Assembly (NCBI GenBank): GCA_910577995.1
Contig: CAJTND010000002.1
Span: forward strand, 188,324-252,323
DNA from: an uncultured Christensenella sp.
Lineage (GTDB): Bacteria > Bacillota > Clostridia > Christensenellales > Pumilibacteraceae
DNA length: 64,000 nucleotides
Direction: 5' to 3'
Both the position numbers and the translations under genes were made by a program. Under the pieces are notes generated by a model that searched no databases, was not told the origin of the DNA, and saw only the letters and a list, made by a program, of their open reading frames with translations. Positions 8,597 to 17,491 of this stretch are shown piece after piece; the first letter of the stretch is position 1, and every line of letters begins with the position of its first letter.

Positions 8597-9998
8597 ACCT
8601 ACAATAGGCTGTGAAGTACACGCGGAGCTCAAGACCGCGACAAAGCTTTTTTGCGGCTGTAAAAACGAGTTCGGCGGACAGCCGAACACGCACTGCTGTC
8701 CTGTGTGCTCGGGCTTTCCGGGGACGCTCCCCATGCTCAACAGAAAAGCGGTCGAGTTCGCGGTCAAGGCAGGGCTCGCGTTGCACTGCGAGATAAACAG
8801 ATTCTCCAAGTGGGACAGGAAGAATTATTTCTATCCCGACCTGCCCAAAGCGTGGCAGACAAGCCAATACGACCTGCCGCTTTGCGTCGGGGGGTATGTC
8901 GAGTTCACTCTCGACGGCGAGAAAAAACGCGTGCGGCTCAATCGCATACACCTCGAGGAGGATGCGGGCAAGCTGATACACGACGGCGGCGTTTCGCGCG
9001 TCGATTACAACCGTTGCGGCGTTCCGCTCATCGAGATAGTGACTGAGCCCGATATGCACTCGGCGGAAGAAGTGACGGCGTTCCTCGCGGAGCTTAAAAG
9101 CGTGCTCAAATATACTGGCGTATCGGACGTAAAGATGCAAGAGGGCAGTCTGCGTTGCGACGTCAATCTTTCCGTAGCGGCGGACGGCGCGCCGCTCGGC
9201 ACGCGCACGGAAACGAAAAACCTCAACTCGTTCCGCTCGGTAGCGCGCTCGATAGCGTTCGAGACGCGGCGGCAGATCGAGCTCTTGGAGAGCGGCGGCA
9301 CTGTGGAACAGGAGACACGCCGTTTCGACGACAACCGCGGCATAGGCTACGCCATGCGCTCGAAAGAGGACGCGCACGATTACAGGTATTTCCCCGAGCC
9401 AGATCTTATGCCCGTCGTATTTACCGACGACGATATAACGGCTATAAAAAACGGCATACCCGAGCTCAAGGACGCGCGTTGCGCGCGCTATGCGGCGCTA
9501 GGACTCCCCGCTTACGATGCGGAAGTGCTTACCGCCGATCCAGAAGTGTCCGACCTTTTCGATAACGTCGTAGGGCTGGGCGCGGATGCAAAAAAGGCGT
9601 CCAACTTTATAATGAGCGAGGTCTTGCGGCTCGCGAAGAACGGCGACGAGATCGAGATAAAGATAACGGCGGCGGCGCTTGCGGAAATACTCGGCATGCT
9701 CGCCGCCGACGAGATAAACAACCTCGCGGCAAAATCGCTGCTCGCCGACGTGTGGGGAAGCGACGCGTCGCCGCGCAAGACCGCGGAGGAAAAGGGCTTG
9801 TTGCAGTCCAACGACGCGGGCGCGATAAAGGAAGTGTTCGACGCGGTCATAGCCGCCAACAAGAAACAGGCGGAGGACTTCCTCGCAGGCAACGACAAGC
9901 TGCGCGGATACTTTGTCGGTCAGGTGATGCGCGCCGCAGGCGGCAAAGCCAATCCCAAGCTGATAAACGCGTTGCTTGACGAAATGAAAGGTAAATGA
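8589..9998 (+). CDS. gatB: Aspartyl/glutamyl-tRNA amidotransferase subunit B
   Basis: A 469-aa GatB, the kinase and transamidase subunit that phosphorylates the mischarged aminoacyl-tRNA and amidates it with ammonia from GatA. It begins with the family signature TIGCEVHAELKTATKLFCGC and contains YPDLPKAWQTSQYDLP near residue 80 and DYRYFPEPDLMPV near 265. The C-terminal helical/YqeY-like tail ends in the usual region (ANPKLINALLDEM). Possession of GatCAB suggests glutamine and/or asparagine tRNA charging is indirect in this host. Confidence 0.97.
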   Translation: MLRPTIGCEVHAELKTATKLFCGCKNEFGGQPNTHCCPVCSGFPGTLPMLNRKAVEFAVKAGLALHCEINRFSKWDRKNYFYPDLPKAWQTSQYDLPLCVGGYVEFTLDGEKKRVRLNRIHLEEDAGKLIHDGGVSRVDYNRCGVPLIEIVTEPDMHSAEEVTAFLAELKSVLKYTGVSDVKMQEGSLRCDVNLSVAADGAPLGTRTETKNLNSFRSVARSIAFETRRQIELLESGGTVEQETRRFDDNRGIGYAMRSKEDAHDYRYFPEPDLMPVVFTDDDITAIKNGIPELKDARCARYAALGLPAYDAEVLTADPEVSDLFDNVVGLGADAKKASNFIMSEVLRLAKNGDEIEIKITAAALAEILGMLAADEINNLAAKSLLADVWGSDASPRKTAEEKGLLQSNDAGAIKEVFDAVIAANKKQAEDFLAGNDKLRGYFVGQVMRAAGGKANPKLINALLDEMKGK

Positions 9999-9999
9999 T

Positions 10000-11214
10000 A
10001 TGAAAAAGATAACGTACAAAACGCCGATAGTCGAGATGCAGGGCGACGAAATGACCCGCATACTCTGGGACGGGATAAAAGAGTTATTGCTCGAGCCTTA
10101 CGTCAAGCTGAATACGGAATTTTACGACCTCGGGCTGGAAAACCGCGAACGCACCGCCGATAAGGTCACTTCCGACGCGGCGGAGGCTATCAAGCGATTC
10201 GGAGTGGGCGTCAAGTGCGCCACGATAACGCCCAACGCTCAGCGCGTGGAGGAATACAAGCTCTCCGAGATGTGGCTTTCGCCCAACGGAACTATACGCG
10301 CCGCACTCGACGGGACGGTCTTTCGTGCGCCAATAATGGTAAAAGGCATAACGCCGTATATCCCGACCTGGACTAAGCCGATAACGATAGCGCGTCACGC
10401 CTACGGCGACGTGTACAAAAACGCCGAGCTTTCCGTCGGCGCGGGCGGCGAATGCGAGCTGTCGGTCCGGTACGCCGACGGCAGAACAGAGCGCAAGCCG
10501 ATATATAAGTTCGGCGAGCACGGCGGCGTTATACAGGGCGTGCATAACAAAGACGATTCGATAGCGTCGTTTGCGCGGTCGTGTTTCAACTACGCGCTCG
10601 ACACGGCGCAGGACGTTTGGTTCGGAGCAAAGGACACGATAAGCAAGACATACGACCACAGATTCAAGGATATTTTCGCCGAGGTGTACGAGCGCGAGTA
10701 CAAGCCGCGCTTCGACGAAAAAGGCATCAAGTACGAGTACTCGCTGATAGACGATTCCGTCGCGCGCGTCGTAAGGAGCAATGGCGGATTTATCTGGGCG
10801 CTTAAAAATTACGACGGCGACGTGATGAGCGATATGGTCGCCACGGCTTACGGCAGTCTTGCAATGATGACGAGCGTGCTCGTTTCGCCCGACGGCAAGT
10901 ACGAGTACGAGGCGGCGCACGGCACCGTCACGCGTCATTATTACAGACACTTGAAGGGCGAGGAGACTTCGACCAACCCGATAGCGACGATTTTCGCATG
11001 GACGGGCGCGCTTGCCCGTCGCGGCAAGACGGAAAACAACGCCGCGCTAGTCGACTTTGCCGAGCGGCTCGAAAGGGCGTGCATAGCGACGGTGGAGCGC
11101 GGGATAATGACGGGCGACCTCGCTTGCATATTCAAGCGCGACGGCGTGACTGCGCGGACGGTGACGTCGCGCGAGTTTCTAAAAGCTATTAACGCGACAT
11201 TACAGGAGATATAA
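10000..11214 (+). CDS. icd: NADP-dependent isocitrate dehydrogenase (dimeric, eukaryotic-like type)
   Basis: A 404-aa enzyme oxidatively decarboxylating isocitrate to 2-oxoglutarate. It starts with VEMQGDEMTRILWDGIKE and contains ATITPNAQRVEEYKL and RAALDGTVFRAPI (substrate-binding Arg/Thr region), YDHRFKDIFAEVYEREY and DGDVMSDMVATAYGSLAMM, with the NADP segment AAHGTVTRHYYRH near residue 308. The sequence is of the type-II homodimeric subgroup shared with eukaryotes, not the E. coli Icd type. It begins one base after gatB ends, so it is probably cotranscribed, and a strong terminator follows. Confidence 0.95.
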   Translation: MKKITYKTPIVEMQGDEMTRILWDGIKELLLEPYVKLNTEFYDLGLENRERTADKVTSDAAEAIKRFGVGVKCATITPNAQRVEEYKLSEMWLSPNGTIRAALDGTVFRAPIMVKGITPYIPTWTKPITIARHAYGDVYKNAELSVGAGGECELSVRYADGRTERKPIYKFGEHGGVIQGVHNKDDSIASFARSCFNYALDTAQDVWFGAKDTISKTYDHRFKDIFAEVYEREYKPRFDEKGIKYEYSLIDDSVARVVRSNGGFIWALKNYDGDVMSDMVATAYGSLAMMTSVLVSPDGKYEYEAAHGTVTRHYYRHLKGEETSTNPIATIFAWTGALARRGKTENNAALVDFAERLERACIATVERGIMTGDLACIFKRDGVTARTVTSREFLKAINATLQEI

Positions 11215-11228
11215 AAAAGTGTGCGACG

Positions 11229-11259
11229 CGCCGTCGGTCGAAAGCCGACGGCGTTTTTT
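11229..11259 (+). terminator. Intrinsic terminator after icd
   Basis: A perfect 9-bp GC-rich stem (CGCCGTCGG at 11229-11237 with CCGACGGCG at 11245-11253), a 7-base loop and six T residues. Confidence 0.93.
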
Positions 11260-11308
11260 GTACCGTTTTTCTTTGCATAATTGCGTGCGGCGGGCGCAAA
11301 ATACCTTT

Positions 11309-12724
11309 ATGGAAAACGTACAACGCGTATTGGATAAGTTCGCAACGCCGTCCAATATCGTTACACACGAATTGAAATGCGGCATGGTCGCGGGGGCTTT
11401 ACTTATAAATCCCGACCTCAGCGACACGGCTACCGTTCGCGCCGTGGTCTTTGCTTTGGAGAGCCGCGCCGCCGCCGAGCTTAAAACGCTCGACGAGCTT
11501 ATGCGGCACGCGGTGCTCGAGGGCGAGCTCGAAATATCCGAAGATATAGACGACTGCATCAACCGACTGCTCAACGGCGATATGCTCTTATGCATAGACG
11601 GCGACAGCCGCTATCTTATCATCAACGCGCGTTCGTACCCGACGCGTAGCATTATGGAGCCGCCGACGGAAACCGTCATGCGCGGTCCGCGCGAGGGCTT
11701 TATCGAAGATCTCCGCACCAATCTTTCTCTGATAGAGCGTCGGCTCAAAACTCCCGATCTTGCAATAGACAAGATACAGATAGGGCGCAAGACCAAGACC
11801 AACGTCGCTATTTGTTATATATTGTCGGTAGCCGAGCCGCGGATAGTGCAAAAGATAAAGGATCGGCTCGACAAGATAGACATCGACGGCATCGTCGACA
11901 GTCATTACCTCGTTTCGTATATCGAGGAAAAACCGTATTCGATATTCACGCAGACGGGCATTTCGGAAAAGCCCGATATCGTCGCCGCCAAGCTTCTCGA
12001 AGGCAGGATCGCGCTGATAGTCGACGGGTCGCCAATGGTGGTGACAGTGCCATTCGTCATGATAGAGGAGTTCCAGGCGGGCGAGGATTACTATCAGCGA
12101 TCTTCGTACAGCAGTTTCGTAAGGCTGTTGCGCTACGCAGGCTTACTGCTCGCGACGCTCTTGCCGGGACTGTACGTCGCGCTCCAAAACTTCCACTATA
12201 CGCTCATACCCGTGCGGTTCATGATAACGCTTATGACGGCGATAAAAGGTCTGCCGCTGTCGCCGCTCGCGGAAACGCTGTTCGTCTTGGTGCTGTTCGA
12301 GATAATCCGCGAGGCGAGCGTGCGCATGCCGCGCGCCGTCGGTATGGCTATGAGCATAGTCGGCGCGCTTGTGCTCGGCGAAACGGCTGTCAATGCGGGC
12401 GTGATCAGTTCGCCCGCGGTCATGATAACCGCGCTTAGCTCGATAGCGCTTTTTACCGTGCCCAATCTGATAGGACCGATGAGCGTACTGCGACTCGTGT
12501 TCACGCTCGTAGGCGGACTGACGGGTCTTTTCGGCTTGATACTGACTGGGCTTATCACACTGCACTATATATGCTCGCTCAACGCTTACGGCACGCCGTA
12601 TCTTGCGCCGTTCGCGCCGCTGTTGTATTCCGACTTTAAGGACGCGATAGAACGCGCGCCTCTCGACGATATGAAAAAGCGTCCGCGCTCGATACCTAAT
12701 ATCAACCCCACACGGCAGGCGTAA
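11309..12724 (+). CDS. Spore germination protein, GerA/SpoVAF family (A subunit)
   Basis: A 471-aa A-type subunit of a germinant receptor in the spore inner membrane. The N-terminal half is soluble (FATPSNIVTHELKCG, then SLIERRLKTPDLAIDKIQIG, a family hallmark, near residue 145). The C-terminal half has about five membrane segments (for example YAGLLLATLLPGLYVALQNF and the FEIIREASVRMPRAVG motif). The ATG at 11309 lacks a clear ribosome site; the frame stays open upstream, but that stretch contains the icd terminator. It is followed by B- and C-type genes in the canonical order. Confidence 0.9.
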   Translation: MENVQRVLDKFATPSNIVTHELKCGMVAGALLINPDLSDTATVRAVVFALESRAAAELKTLDELMRHAVLEGELEISEDIDDCINRLLNGDMLLCIDGDSRYLIINARSYPTRSIMEPPTETVMRGPREGFIEDLRTNLSLIERRLKTPDLAIDKIQIGRKTKTNVAICYILSVAEPRIVQKIKDRLDKIDIDGIVDSHYLVSYIEEKPYSIFTQTGISEKPDIVAAKLLEGRIALIVDGSPMVVTVPFVMIEEFQAGEDYYQRSSYSSFVRLLRYAGLLLATLLPGLYVALQNFHYTLIPVRFMITLMTAIKGLPLSPLAETLFVLVLFEIIREASVRMPRAVGMAMSIVGALVLGETAVNAGVISSPAVMITALSSIALFTVPNLIGPMSVLRLVFTLVGGLTGLFGLILTGLITLHYICSLNAYGTPYLAPFAPLLYSDFKDAIERAPLDDMKKRPRSIPNINPTRQA

Positions 12725-12725
12725 T

Positions 12726-14015
12726 ATGGAAAAAGCTTACGATAAAACACGGTCGGCGGGTAAAAACGCCGACGGCAAGACAGGCGGCGCGAGTCGGCGC
12801 ATCGGCGAAAACTCCGATAAGCAGTCGACGTCGAAACAGCTTATAGCGGTCGTTTTTATACTGTCGCTCGCTACAAAGATGTTTTTACTGCCGATCTATC
12901 TCATACAGTCGACGGGGCGCGACGCGTATATCGTGCTCGCCGTGATGTGCGCGTTCGACCTCGTCGCGCTCGCGGCATGGATCGTATCGATGCGGCTTTC
13001 GCCCGATACCGACTTTTTTACGCTGTTGTCAAAGCTTATCGGCAAGGTCGGAGCTAAGATATTTGTCGCGTTCGTCGCGCTGTTTTACTTTTTCAAGCTC
13101 AACGTCGTAACGACGGAAACGCTGACATTCTACTCGGACAACGTGTTTGCCGACTTCGACGCGGCGATAATGATATTCGTGCTTTTGATATTCCTCGCCG
13201 CCGTAGCCAATCACACTCTGCGCGCGCTCGGCAGGCTGAACGAACTGCTCGTGCCGCTGATCGTCGTGTGCATACTGATACTCGGAACGATAGTGGTGAT
13301 GACGGGCGTGGATGTGTTCAACGTATTGCCCGCGATGCGCGAGCCCGACAGCTTTAATTCCGCGCTGTTCCGCCATGCGGCGTGGTCGGGCGATTTTACG
13401 CCGCTCGCGCTGTTCGTCGGCAGGACGCAAATGAAAAAGCATACCGGCAAGATAGCGATGACGGCGGGCGCCGTCGGCACGTGCGTGGCGGTGTTTTTCG
13501 CGCTCGTGCTGTGCGCGGCGTTCGGCAACGTGCCGAGCCTTATCGACAGCAGCACCAACATAACGAGCATACTGCAATACTCGATAGGAAACGTTTACGG
13601 CAGGATAGACCTATTTTCGTCGATACTGTGGAGCGTCGGCGCGTTCATGGAAACGGCGTTCTTCTTTTACTGCACGGCGCGCTGTATCGCTTTCGTAATA
13701 GGCAGGAACAACGCGTTCTGGATAGCGCTCGGCACTTGTGTCGCGCTGTACTGCACGCAGATATTCGCAATGACCGACCCTACGATATTTTCGACGGTAG
13801 TCACGTCGGCGGCGGCGGCGGTGACAGTGCCGATATTCACCGCGGCGATACCGCTTTTAGCGCTCGTCGCATCAATAGTCGAGCGGCATAGGAGCGGCGG
13901 AAAGCGCGGCGGTCATGCCGATATCAAGCCGAAAAAACCGAGTTACGGCGACGACGGCGCGTCGGGTGCGGACGCGTGCGAAAATGCGGCCGACGGGGGC
14001 GGTGCGAAACGATGA
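12726..14015 (+). CDS. Spore germination permease (GerAB/YndE family)
   Basis: A 429-aa integral membrane protein, the B subunit of GerA-type germinant receptors and a member of the amino acid/polyamine transporter superfamily. About ten hydrophobic segments are visible, starting at KQLIAVVFILSLATKMFLLP near residue 38. The N-terminal 35 residues and C-terminal 40 residues are hydrophilic. It starts one base after the A gene ends and overlaps the C gene by 4 bases (ATGA). The B subunit is usually implicated in germinant recognition. Confidence 0.9.
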   Translation: MEKAYDKTRSAGKNADGKTGGASRRIGENSDKQSTSKQLIAVVFILSLATKMFLLPIYLIQSTGRDAYIVLAVMCAFDLVALAAWIVSMRLSPDTDFFTLLSKLIGKVGAKIFVAFVALFYFFKLNVVTTETLTFYSDNVFADFDAAIMIFVLLIFLAAVANHTLRALGRLNELLVPLIVVCILILGTIVVMTGVDVFNVLPAMREPDSFNSALFRHAAWSGDFTPLALFVGRTQMKKHTGKIAMTAGAVGTCVAVFFALVLCAAFGNVPSLIDSSTNITSILQYSIGNVYGRIDLFSSILWSVGAFMETAFFFYCTARCIAFVIGRNNAFWIALGTCVALYCTQIFAMTDPTIFSTVVTSAAAAVTVPIFTAAIPLLALVASIVERHRSGGKRGGHADIKPKKPSYGDDGASGADACENAADGGGAKR

Positions 14016-15202
14016 AAAAACTCAGCGAGAGAAAAAAGCTTCTTATATATAAAGTACTGCTGTTCGTATTCGCTTTCGCCGTGGCGTTCCTGCCCGCGAC
14101 CGCGTCGCGCAACCTCGAGGTCAATAGCCGCGTCGTTGTGGAAATGCTCGGCGTTGACGGCAGCGACGGCGGCGTGGAGGTGACCGCGCAGTACGTCATG
14201 CCGACGGAGACAGACGGTGCTACGACCAAAGACAAGGTGACGGTAGAGGGCAAGACTTTGACCGAGGCGGTGGAGCTGCTCAATACCGCGCTCGGCAGGC
14301 GCGCGGAACTCGGGCAGTGCTCGGTCGTAGTCGTCGGCTCTGAGCTCGATCCGAGCGTGCTCGGCACGCTGATGACGGCTACCGACGTTACGGCGGACGT
14401 ATACCTGACCGCGGCGACGGAAAAGGCGAAAGACCTCGTGGGCGACATGACCGACTTTATGAAAAAGTCGGGCGCGACCGATGCCGATTTTATAGCGTAC
14501 AGCGCGAAAAAAGCGCATATCGCTACGGTTACGCTCCTTAACTTTTTGTCCGACCTCGATTCGGCGTCGGGCACTGCGTTCGTGCCCGTTGTGGAAATGC
14601 TCGAAAGCGACGACGGCGGCGGACAAGAGGGCGAAGAGAGCAAGAGCGGCGGAGGCGGCAGCGGCAGTGCGGGCGGCGGAGGCGGTTCGAGCGGCAGCAG
14701 CGAGCAGTCGGGCATGAAGGTGGAAAAGCTCGCCCTATACGGCAAGACGGGACGGACGGCGGTGCTCGAAGCGGAATCGGCGCGCGGCGTCGCTTGGGTG
14801 AGCGCGCCGATAGAAAAGGGCATCGTCACCGCGGACGTGGAATACGGTGGCGATACGGTCGAGGCGGTATCGGCGCGTCTTATAAAGAAATGCGCCGAGA
14901 TAACTACCGACGCGAAAAACGGCAAAGCGACGGTAAGGCTCAAAGCGACGCTCGAGCCCAACGGCGACAAGTTCAACCTGCTCGACACCAAAGGCGAGAG
15001 CGCGAGCAAAGCGATAAAATCCGCATTCGCCGACAAGATACGCGGCGAGATAGAAAAGGCGTTTTCCGACGCGCGTGCCGTCAAGAGCGACCCGCTGTTC
15101 ATCGGCAGAACGTTTTACCGCTACGCGCCCGCATACTTCGATTCCGAATATTCGCTCGATAAAGTCAAGGTGGATTTCGCCGTTACCGTAGAACTGAAAT
15201 AA
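14012..15202 (+). CDS. Ger(x)C family germination protein, lacking a lipobox cysteine
   Basis: A 396-aa C-type subunit of the germinant receptor. The N-terminus is a hydrophobic export segment (LLIYKVLLFVFAFAVAFLPA), then the family motif VVEMLGVDGSDGGVEVTAQY. Typical GerC proteins are lipoproteins with a Cys just after the signal peptide; here ATASRNLEVNSR follows and has no Cys. A Gly/Ser-rich linker near residues 208-232 separates the N- and C-terminal domains. The C-terminal part has the alternating pattern of the GerAC domain and ends FAVTVELK. It is the last gene of the operon and no terminator is obvious. Confidence 0.87.
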   Translation: MKKLSERKKLLIYKVLLFVFAFAVAFLPATASRNLEVNSRVVVEMLGVDGSDGGVEVTAQYVMPTETDGATTKDKVTVEGKTLTEAVELLNTALGRRAELGQCSVVVVGSELDPSVLGTLMTATDVTADVYLTAATEKAKDLVGDMTDFMKKSGATDADFIAYSAKKAHIATVTLLNFLSDLDSASGTAFVPVVEMLESDDGGGQEGEESKSGGGGSGSAGGGGGSSGSSEQSGMKVEKLALYGKTGRTAVLEAESARGVAWVSAPIEKGIVTADVEYGGDTVEAVSARLIKKCAEITTDAKNGKATVRLKATLEPNGDKFNLLDTKGESASKAIKSAFADKIRGEIEKAFSDARAVKSDPLFIGRTFYRYAPAYFDSEYSLDKVKVDFAVTVELK

Positions 15203-15237
15203 TTTTTATCCGGCACGCGGAAAGGCGTTAAAAAGAG

Positions 15238-15266
15238 TTGACAAAGGGCGAGGCATTGTATATAAT
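15238..15266 (+). promoter_or_regulatory. Promoter for rpsU
   Basis: TTGACA (15238-15243), 17-base spacer and TATAAT (15261-15266), upstream of the short S21 gene. Confidence 0.9.
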
Positions 15267-15309
15267 AGTCAAGAAATCTTGAGTTCCGAGAACAAAGGCG
15301 GTGTGAACA

Positions 15310-15483
15310 GTGTCGACTATACACGTAGGCGAAAACGAGTCGCTCGAGAGCGCGCTCAAACGCTTTAAGCGTAAATGCCAAAAGGATAACATCCTCGGCG
15401 ATATGCGCAAGAAAGAGTATTACGAAAAGCCCTCCGTCAAACGCAAAAAGAAAGAAGAAGCGGCGCGCAAGCGTTTCCGCTGA
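15310..15483 (+). CDS. rpsU: 30S ribosomal protein S21
   Basis: A 57-aa basic protein of the small ribosomal subunit. The GTG-initiated product begins STIHVGENESLESALKRFKR and ends with a lysine/arginine-rich helix (KRKKKEEAARKRFR), as S21 proteins do. GGCGGTG lies before the GTG. A consensus promoter and a downstream terminator make it a single-gene unit. Confidence 0.95.
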   Translation: MSTIHVGENESLESALKRFKRKCQKDNILGDMRKKEYYEKPSVKRKKKEEAARKRFR

Positions 15484-15496
15484 TCAACTTTATTTT

Positions 15497-15532
15497 ACGG
15501 CGCGTCCCGGATACGATGCGCCGTTTTCTTTT
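15497..15532 (+). terminator. Intrinsic terminator after rpsU
   Basis: ACGGCGC (15497-15503) pairs perfectly with GCGCCGT (15518-15524), followed by a T-rich tract (TTTTCTTTT). Confidence 0.85.
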
Positions 15533-15570
15533 GTCATAAATAAGCAGTGCGCCGCCTTTCGCCGCGGCAA

Positions 15571-15606
15571 ACAAAAAACGCGCCGACGAGGGCGCGTTAT
15601 TGTTTT
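15571..15606. terminator. Probable bidirectional terminator
   Basis: An 8-bp perfect stem (AACGCGCC at 15577-15584 with GGCGCGTT at 15591-15598). The minus strand has a run of T after the stem; the plus strand has the weaker TATTGTTTT. Confidence 0.65.
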
Positions 15607-15710
15607 GTAACGATATACTATATTTTGAGCTCGGAAAGCCGCAGCGTTCACTTTATATTGAGGTGTATAAAAAATCACCATATTCCATAAAAATACCACG
15701 TCGACAAGAC

Positions 15711-15739
15711 TTGACAAACTTCGCGCTTTCGGGTTTAAT
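15711..15739 (+). promoter_or_regulatory. Promoter for the Spo0A-C-like gene, flanked by an inverted repeat
   Basis: TTGACA (15711-15716), 17-base spacer and TTTAAT (15734-15739). An 8-bp inverted repeat, ATCACCAT (15674-15681) and ATGGTGAT (15738-15745), brackets it and could be an operator; that last point is inference. Confidence 0.75.
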
Positions 15740-15768
15740 GGTGATACTTTTTTCAAGGAGGTATCATT

Positions 15769-16101
15769 ATGGAAAAACGCGACTTTATAATCGGTACTCT
15801 TGTTAAAACAGGGTTCCGTACGTCGCTAAAGGGGTTCGATCAGTTTTGCGAATGCGTCGAGTTGTATTCGCAAAACAGAACGGCAACGATCGATTCGGTG
15901 TACACGCGTGTGGCTGAGGCTTTTAGGTGCACCAAGAGTTCGGTGGAAAAGAACTTGCGTCGACTGTTTTCGAGTTCCGACGCTTGCGCGGCGATAGGTA
16001 AGCTGTTCGGCATGCAGTTTCCCGATACGAGCAACAAAGAGATAGTCGCCGCGTTCTCCAACTACGTTTCGCTCAATCGTAAATACTATTTGGAAGCGTA
16101 G
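15769..16101 (+). CDS. Stand-alone Spo0A C-terminal (effector) domain-like DNA-binding protein
   Basis: A 110-aa protein aligning by eye along its whole length with the DNA-binding effector domain of Spo0A: TSLKGFDQFCECVELY matches the KGYLYLREAI region, SVYTRVAEAFRCTKSSVEKNLRR matches the YPDIAKKF..T.SRVERAIRH recognition-helix region, and AAIGKLFGMQF matches the SSLFGYT segment. There is no phosphoacceptor receiver domain, so if it regulates transcription it is not by the usual phosphorelay switch. AAGGAGGT gives a strong ribosome site, and the gene has its own promoter. Confidence 0.75.
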   Translation: MEKRDFIIGTLVKTGFRTSLKGFDQFCECVELYSQNRTATIDSVYTRVAEAFRCTKSSVEKNLRRLFSSSDACAAIGKLFGMQFPDTSNKEIVAAFSNYVSLNRKYYLEA

Positions 16102-16117
16102 AGGTCTGTCGGTCTTA

Positions 16118-17491
16118 TCAAAGTCCTTTTAATCTTTTGCGCAGTGTTTTTATCTGCCGCGCGAGCTCGCTCGGCGCACAGCCGCCAACGACGCTCCTGC
16201 GCTCGACCGCCGTGCGCGCGTCGACCGCCGTGAATACGTCGGCGTCGAATACGTCCGAAAACTTTTTATATTCGTCGAGCGGCAGGTCTTGCAGCGTGCG
16301 TCCGCAGTCGATACAGTGGCGCACTATCTTGCCCGTTATCTCATGCGCGGTGCGAAACGGCACGCCTTTTGCGGCGAGGTAGTCCGCGACCTCGGTCGCG
16401 CACGAAAAACCGCCGTCCGCGGCGCGTGCCATCGCGTCGGTGTCGAAGCCTGTCTTTTGCAGCATTTTGGTAAACACGGCGAGCGAGATGCGCAGTGTTT
16501 TGTCCGCGTCGAATACCGGCTCTTTGTCCTCCTGCATGTCCTTGTTGTAGGCGAGGGGAAGCCCTTTCATGACGGTGAGCATAGCGGCGAGGTCGCCGAA
16601 GACCCGTCCCGATTTGCCGCGGAGCAGTTCGCACACGTCGGGATTTTTCTTCTGCGGCATGATGGACGAGCCTGTGGAAAACTCATCGGCGAGCTTGATA
16701 AACGCGAACTCTCCGCCCGACCAATACACGAACTCCTCGTTGATGCGCGAGAGGTGGAGCATGACGAGCGCCGCCGCCGAAAGGTATTCGATGACGAAAT
16801 CACGGTCGGATACGCCGTCGAGCGAGTTTTCCGTAACGCTGTCGAAGCCCAAAAGCTTTGCGGTGAGCGCGCGGTCGACGGGGAACGTCGTAGCGACCGC
16901 CGCGCCGTTGCCGAGCGGCATTACGTTGACGCGCTTGCGGCAGTCTTTCAGCCGCTCGGCGTCGCGCAGGAACATATTGGCATAAGCGGAGAAGTAGTGC
17001 CCGAGCGTCGTCGGCTGCGCCTTTTGCATGTGCGTATACGCAGGCATAACGTCCTGCGCGTGCTTTTCCGCAAGATCGGCGAGCATGCCGACGAGCTCGC
17101 AAAGCTGTGATATCGCGCCGTCCGCGGCGTCGCGGACGTACAGCCTGAGGTCGGTGGCGACCTGGTCGTTCCTGCTTCTCGCGGTGTGCAGTTTTTTGCC
17201 TACGTCGCCGATGCGCGAAACGAGCGCGTTCTCCACAAACGAGTGGATATCCTCCGCGCCCGATATCTTGAGCCTGCCGCCGTCGATATCGTCGAGAATG
17301 GAGAGCAAGCCGTCTTTGATCGTCTTGGCGTCCGCTTCGGGGATTATACCCGTCGCGCCGAGCATGGTGCAATGCGCAACGGAACAGGCGATGTCCTGTC
17401 GGTACATCGCCCTGTCAAAGGGAAGAGAATCGTTGAACTCTTCCGCAAGTCCGTCAAGCTCCGCCGTAAATCTACCAGACCAAAGCTTCAT
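16118..17491 (-). CDS. argH: Argininosuccinate lyase
   Basis: A 457-aa cytosolic enzyme of the fumarase/aspartase superfamily, cleaving argininosuccinate to arginine and fumarate. It starts KLWSGRFTAELDGLAEEFN, has HTARSRNDQVATDLRLYVRD near residue 108 and the superfamily signature GSSIMPQKKNPDVCEL near 280. Its ATG shares one base with the argG stop codon (TAATG), so the two are translationally coupled. Confidence 0.97.
   Translation of the reverse strand: MKLWSGRFTAELDGLAEEFNDSLPFDRAMYRQDIACSVAHCTMLGATGIIPEADAKTIKDGLLSILDDIDGGRLKISGAEDIHSFVENALVSRIGDVGKKLHTARSRNDQVATDLRLYVRDAADGAISQLCELVGMLADLAEKHAQDVMPAYTHMQKAQPTTLGHYFSAYANMFLRDAERLKDCRKRVNVMPLGNGAAVATTFPVDRALTAKLLGFDSVTENSLDGVSDRDFVIEYLSAAALVMLHLSRINEEFVYWSGGEFAFIKLADEFSTGSSIMPQKKNPDVCELLRGKSGRVFGDLAAMLTVMKGLPLAYNKDMQEDKEPVFDADKTLRISLAVFTKMLQKTGFDTDAMARAADGGFSCATEVADYLAAKGVPFRTAHEITGKIVRHCIDCGRTLQDLPLDEYKKFSDVFDADVFTAVDARTAVERRSVVGGCAPSELARQIKTLRKRLKGL

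Noticed and set aside
11274..11303. TGCATA, 17-base spacer and CAAAATA upstream of the gerA gene, resembling a forespore sigma-G promoter.
   Set aside because: The -10 box has a mismatch and the RNA would start at or after the ATG at 11309, so I do not list it as a feature, although forespore control is expected for this operon.
11219..11308. Longer gerA frame starting at GTG 11219.
   Set aside because: This stretch contains the icd terminator hairpin and has no family similarity.
15600..15806. A 68-codon frame before the Spo0A-C-like gene.
   Set aside because: It overlaps the promoter and the true gene start, and has no ribosome site or recognisable sequence.
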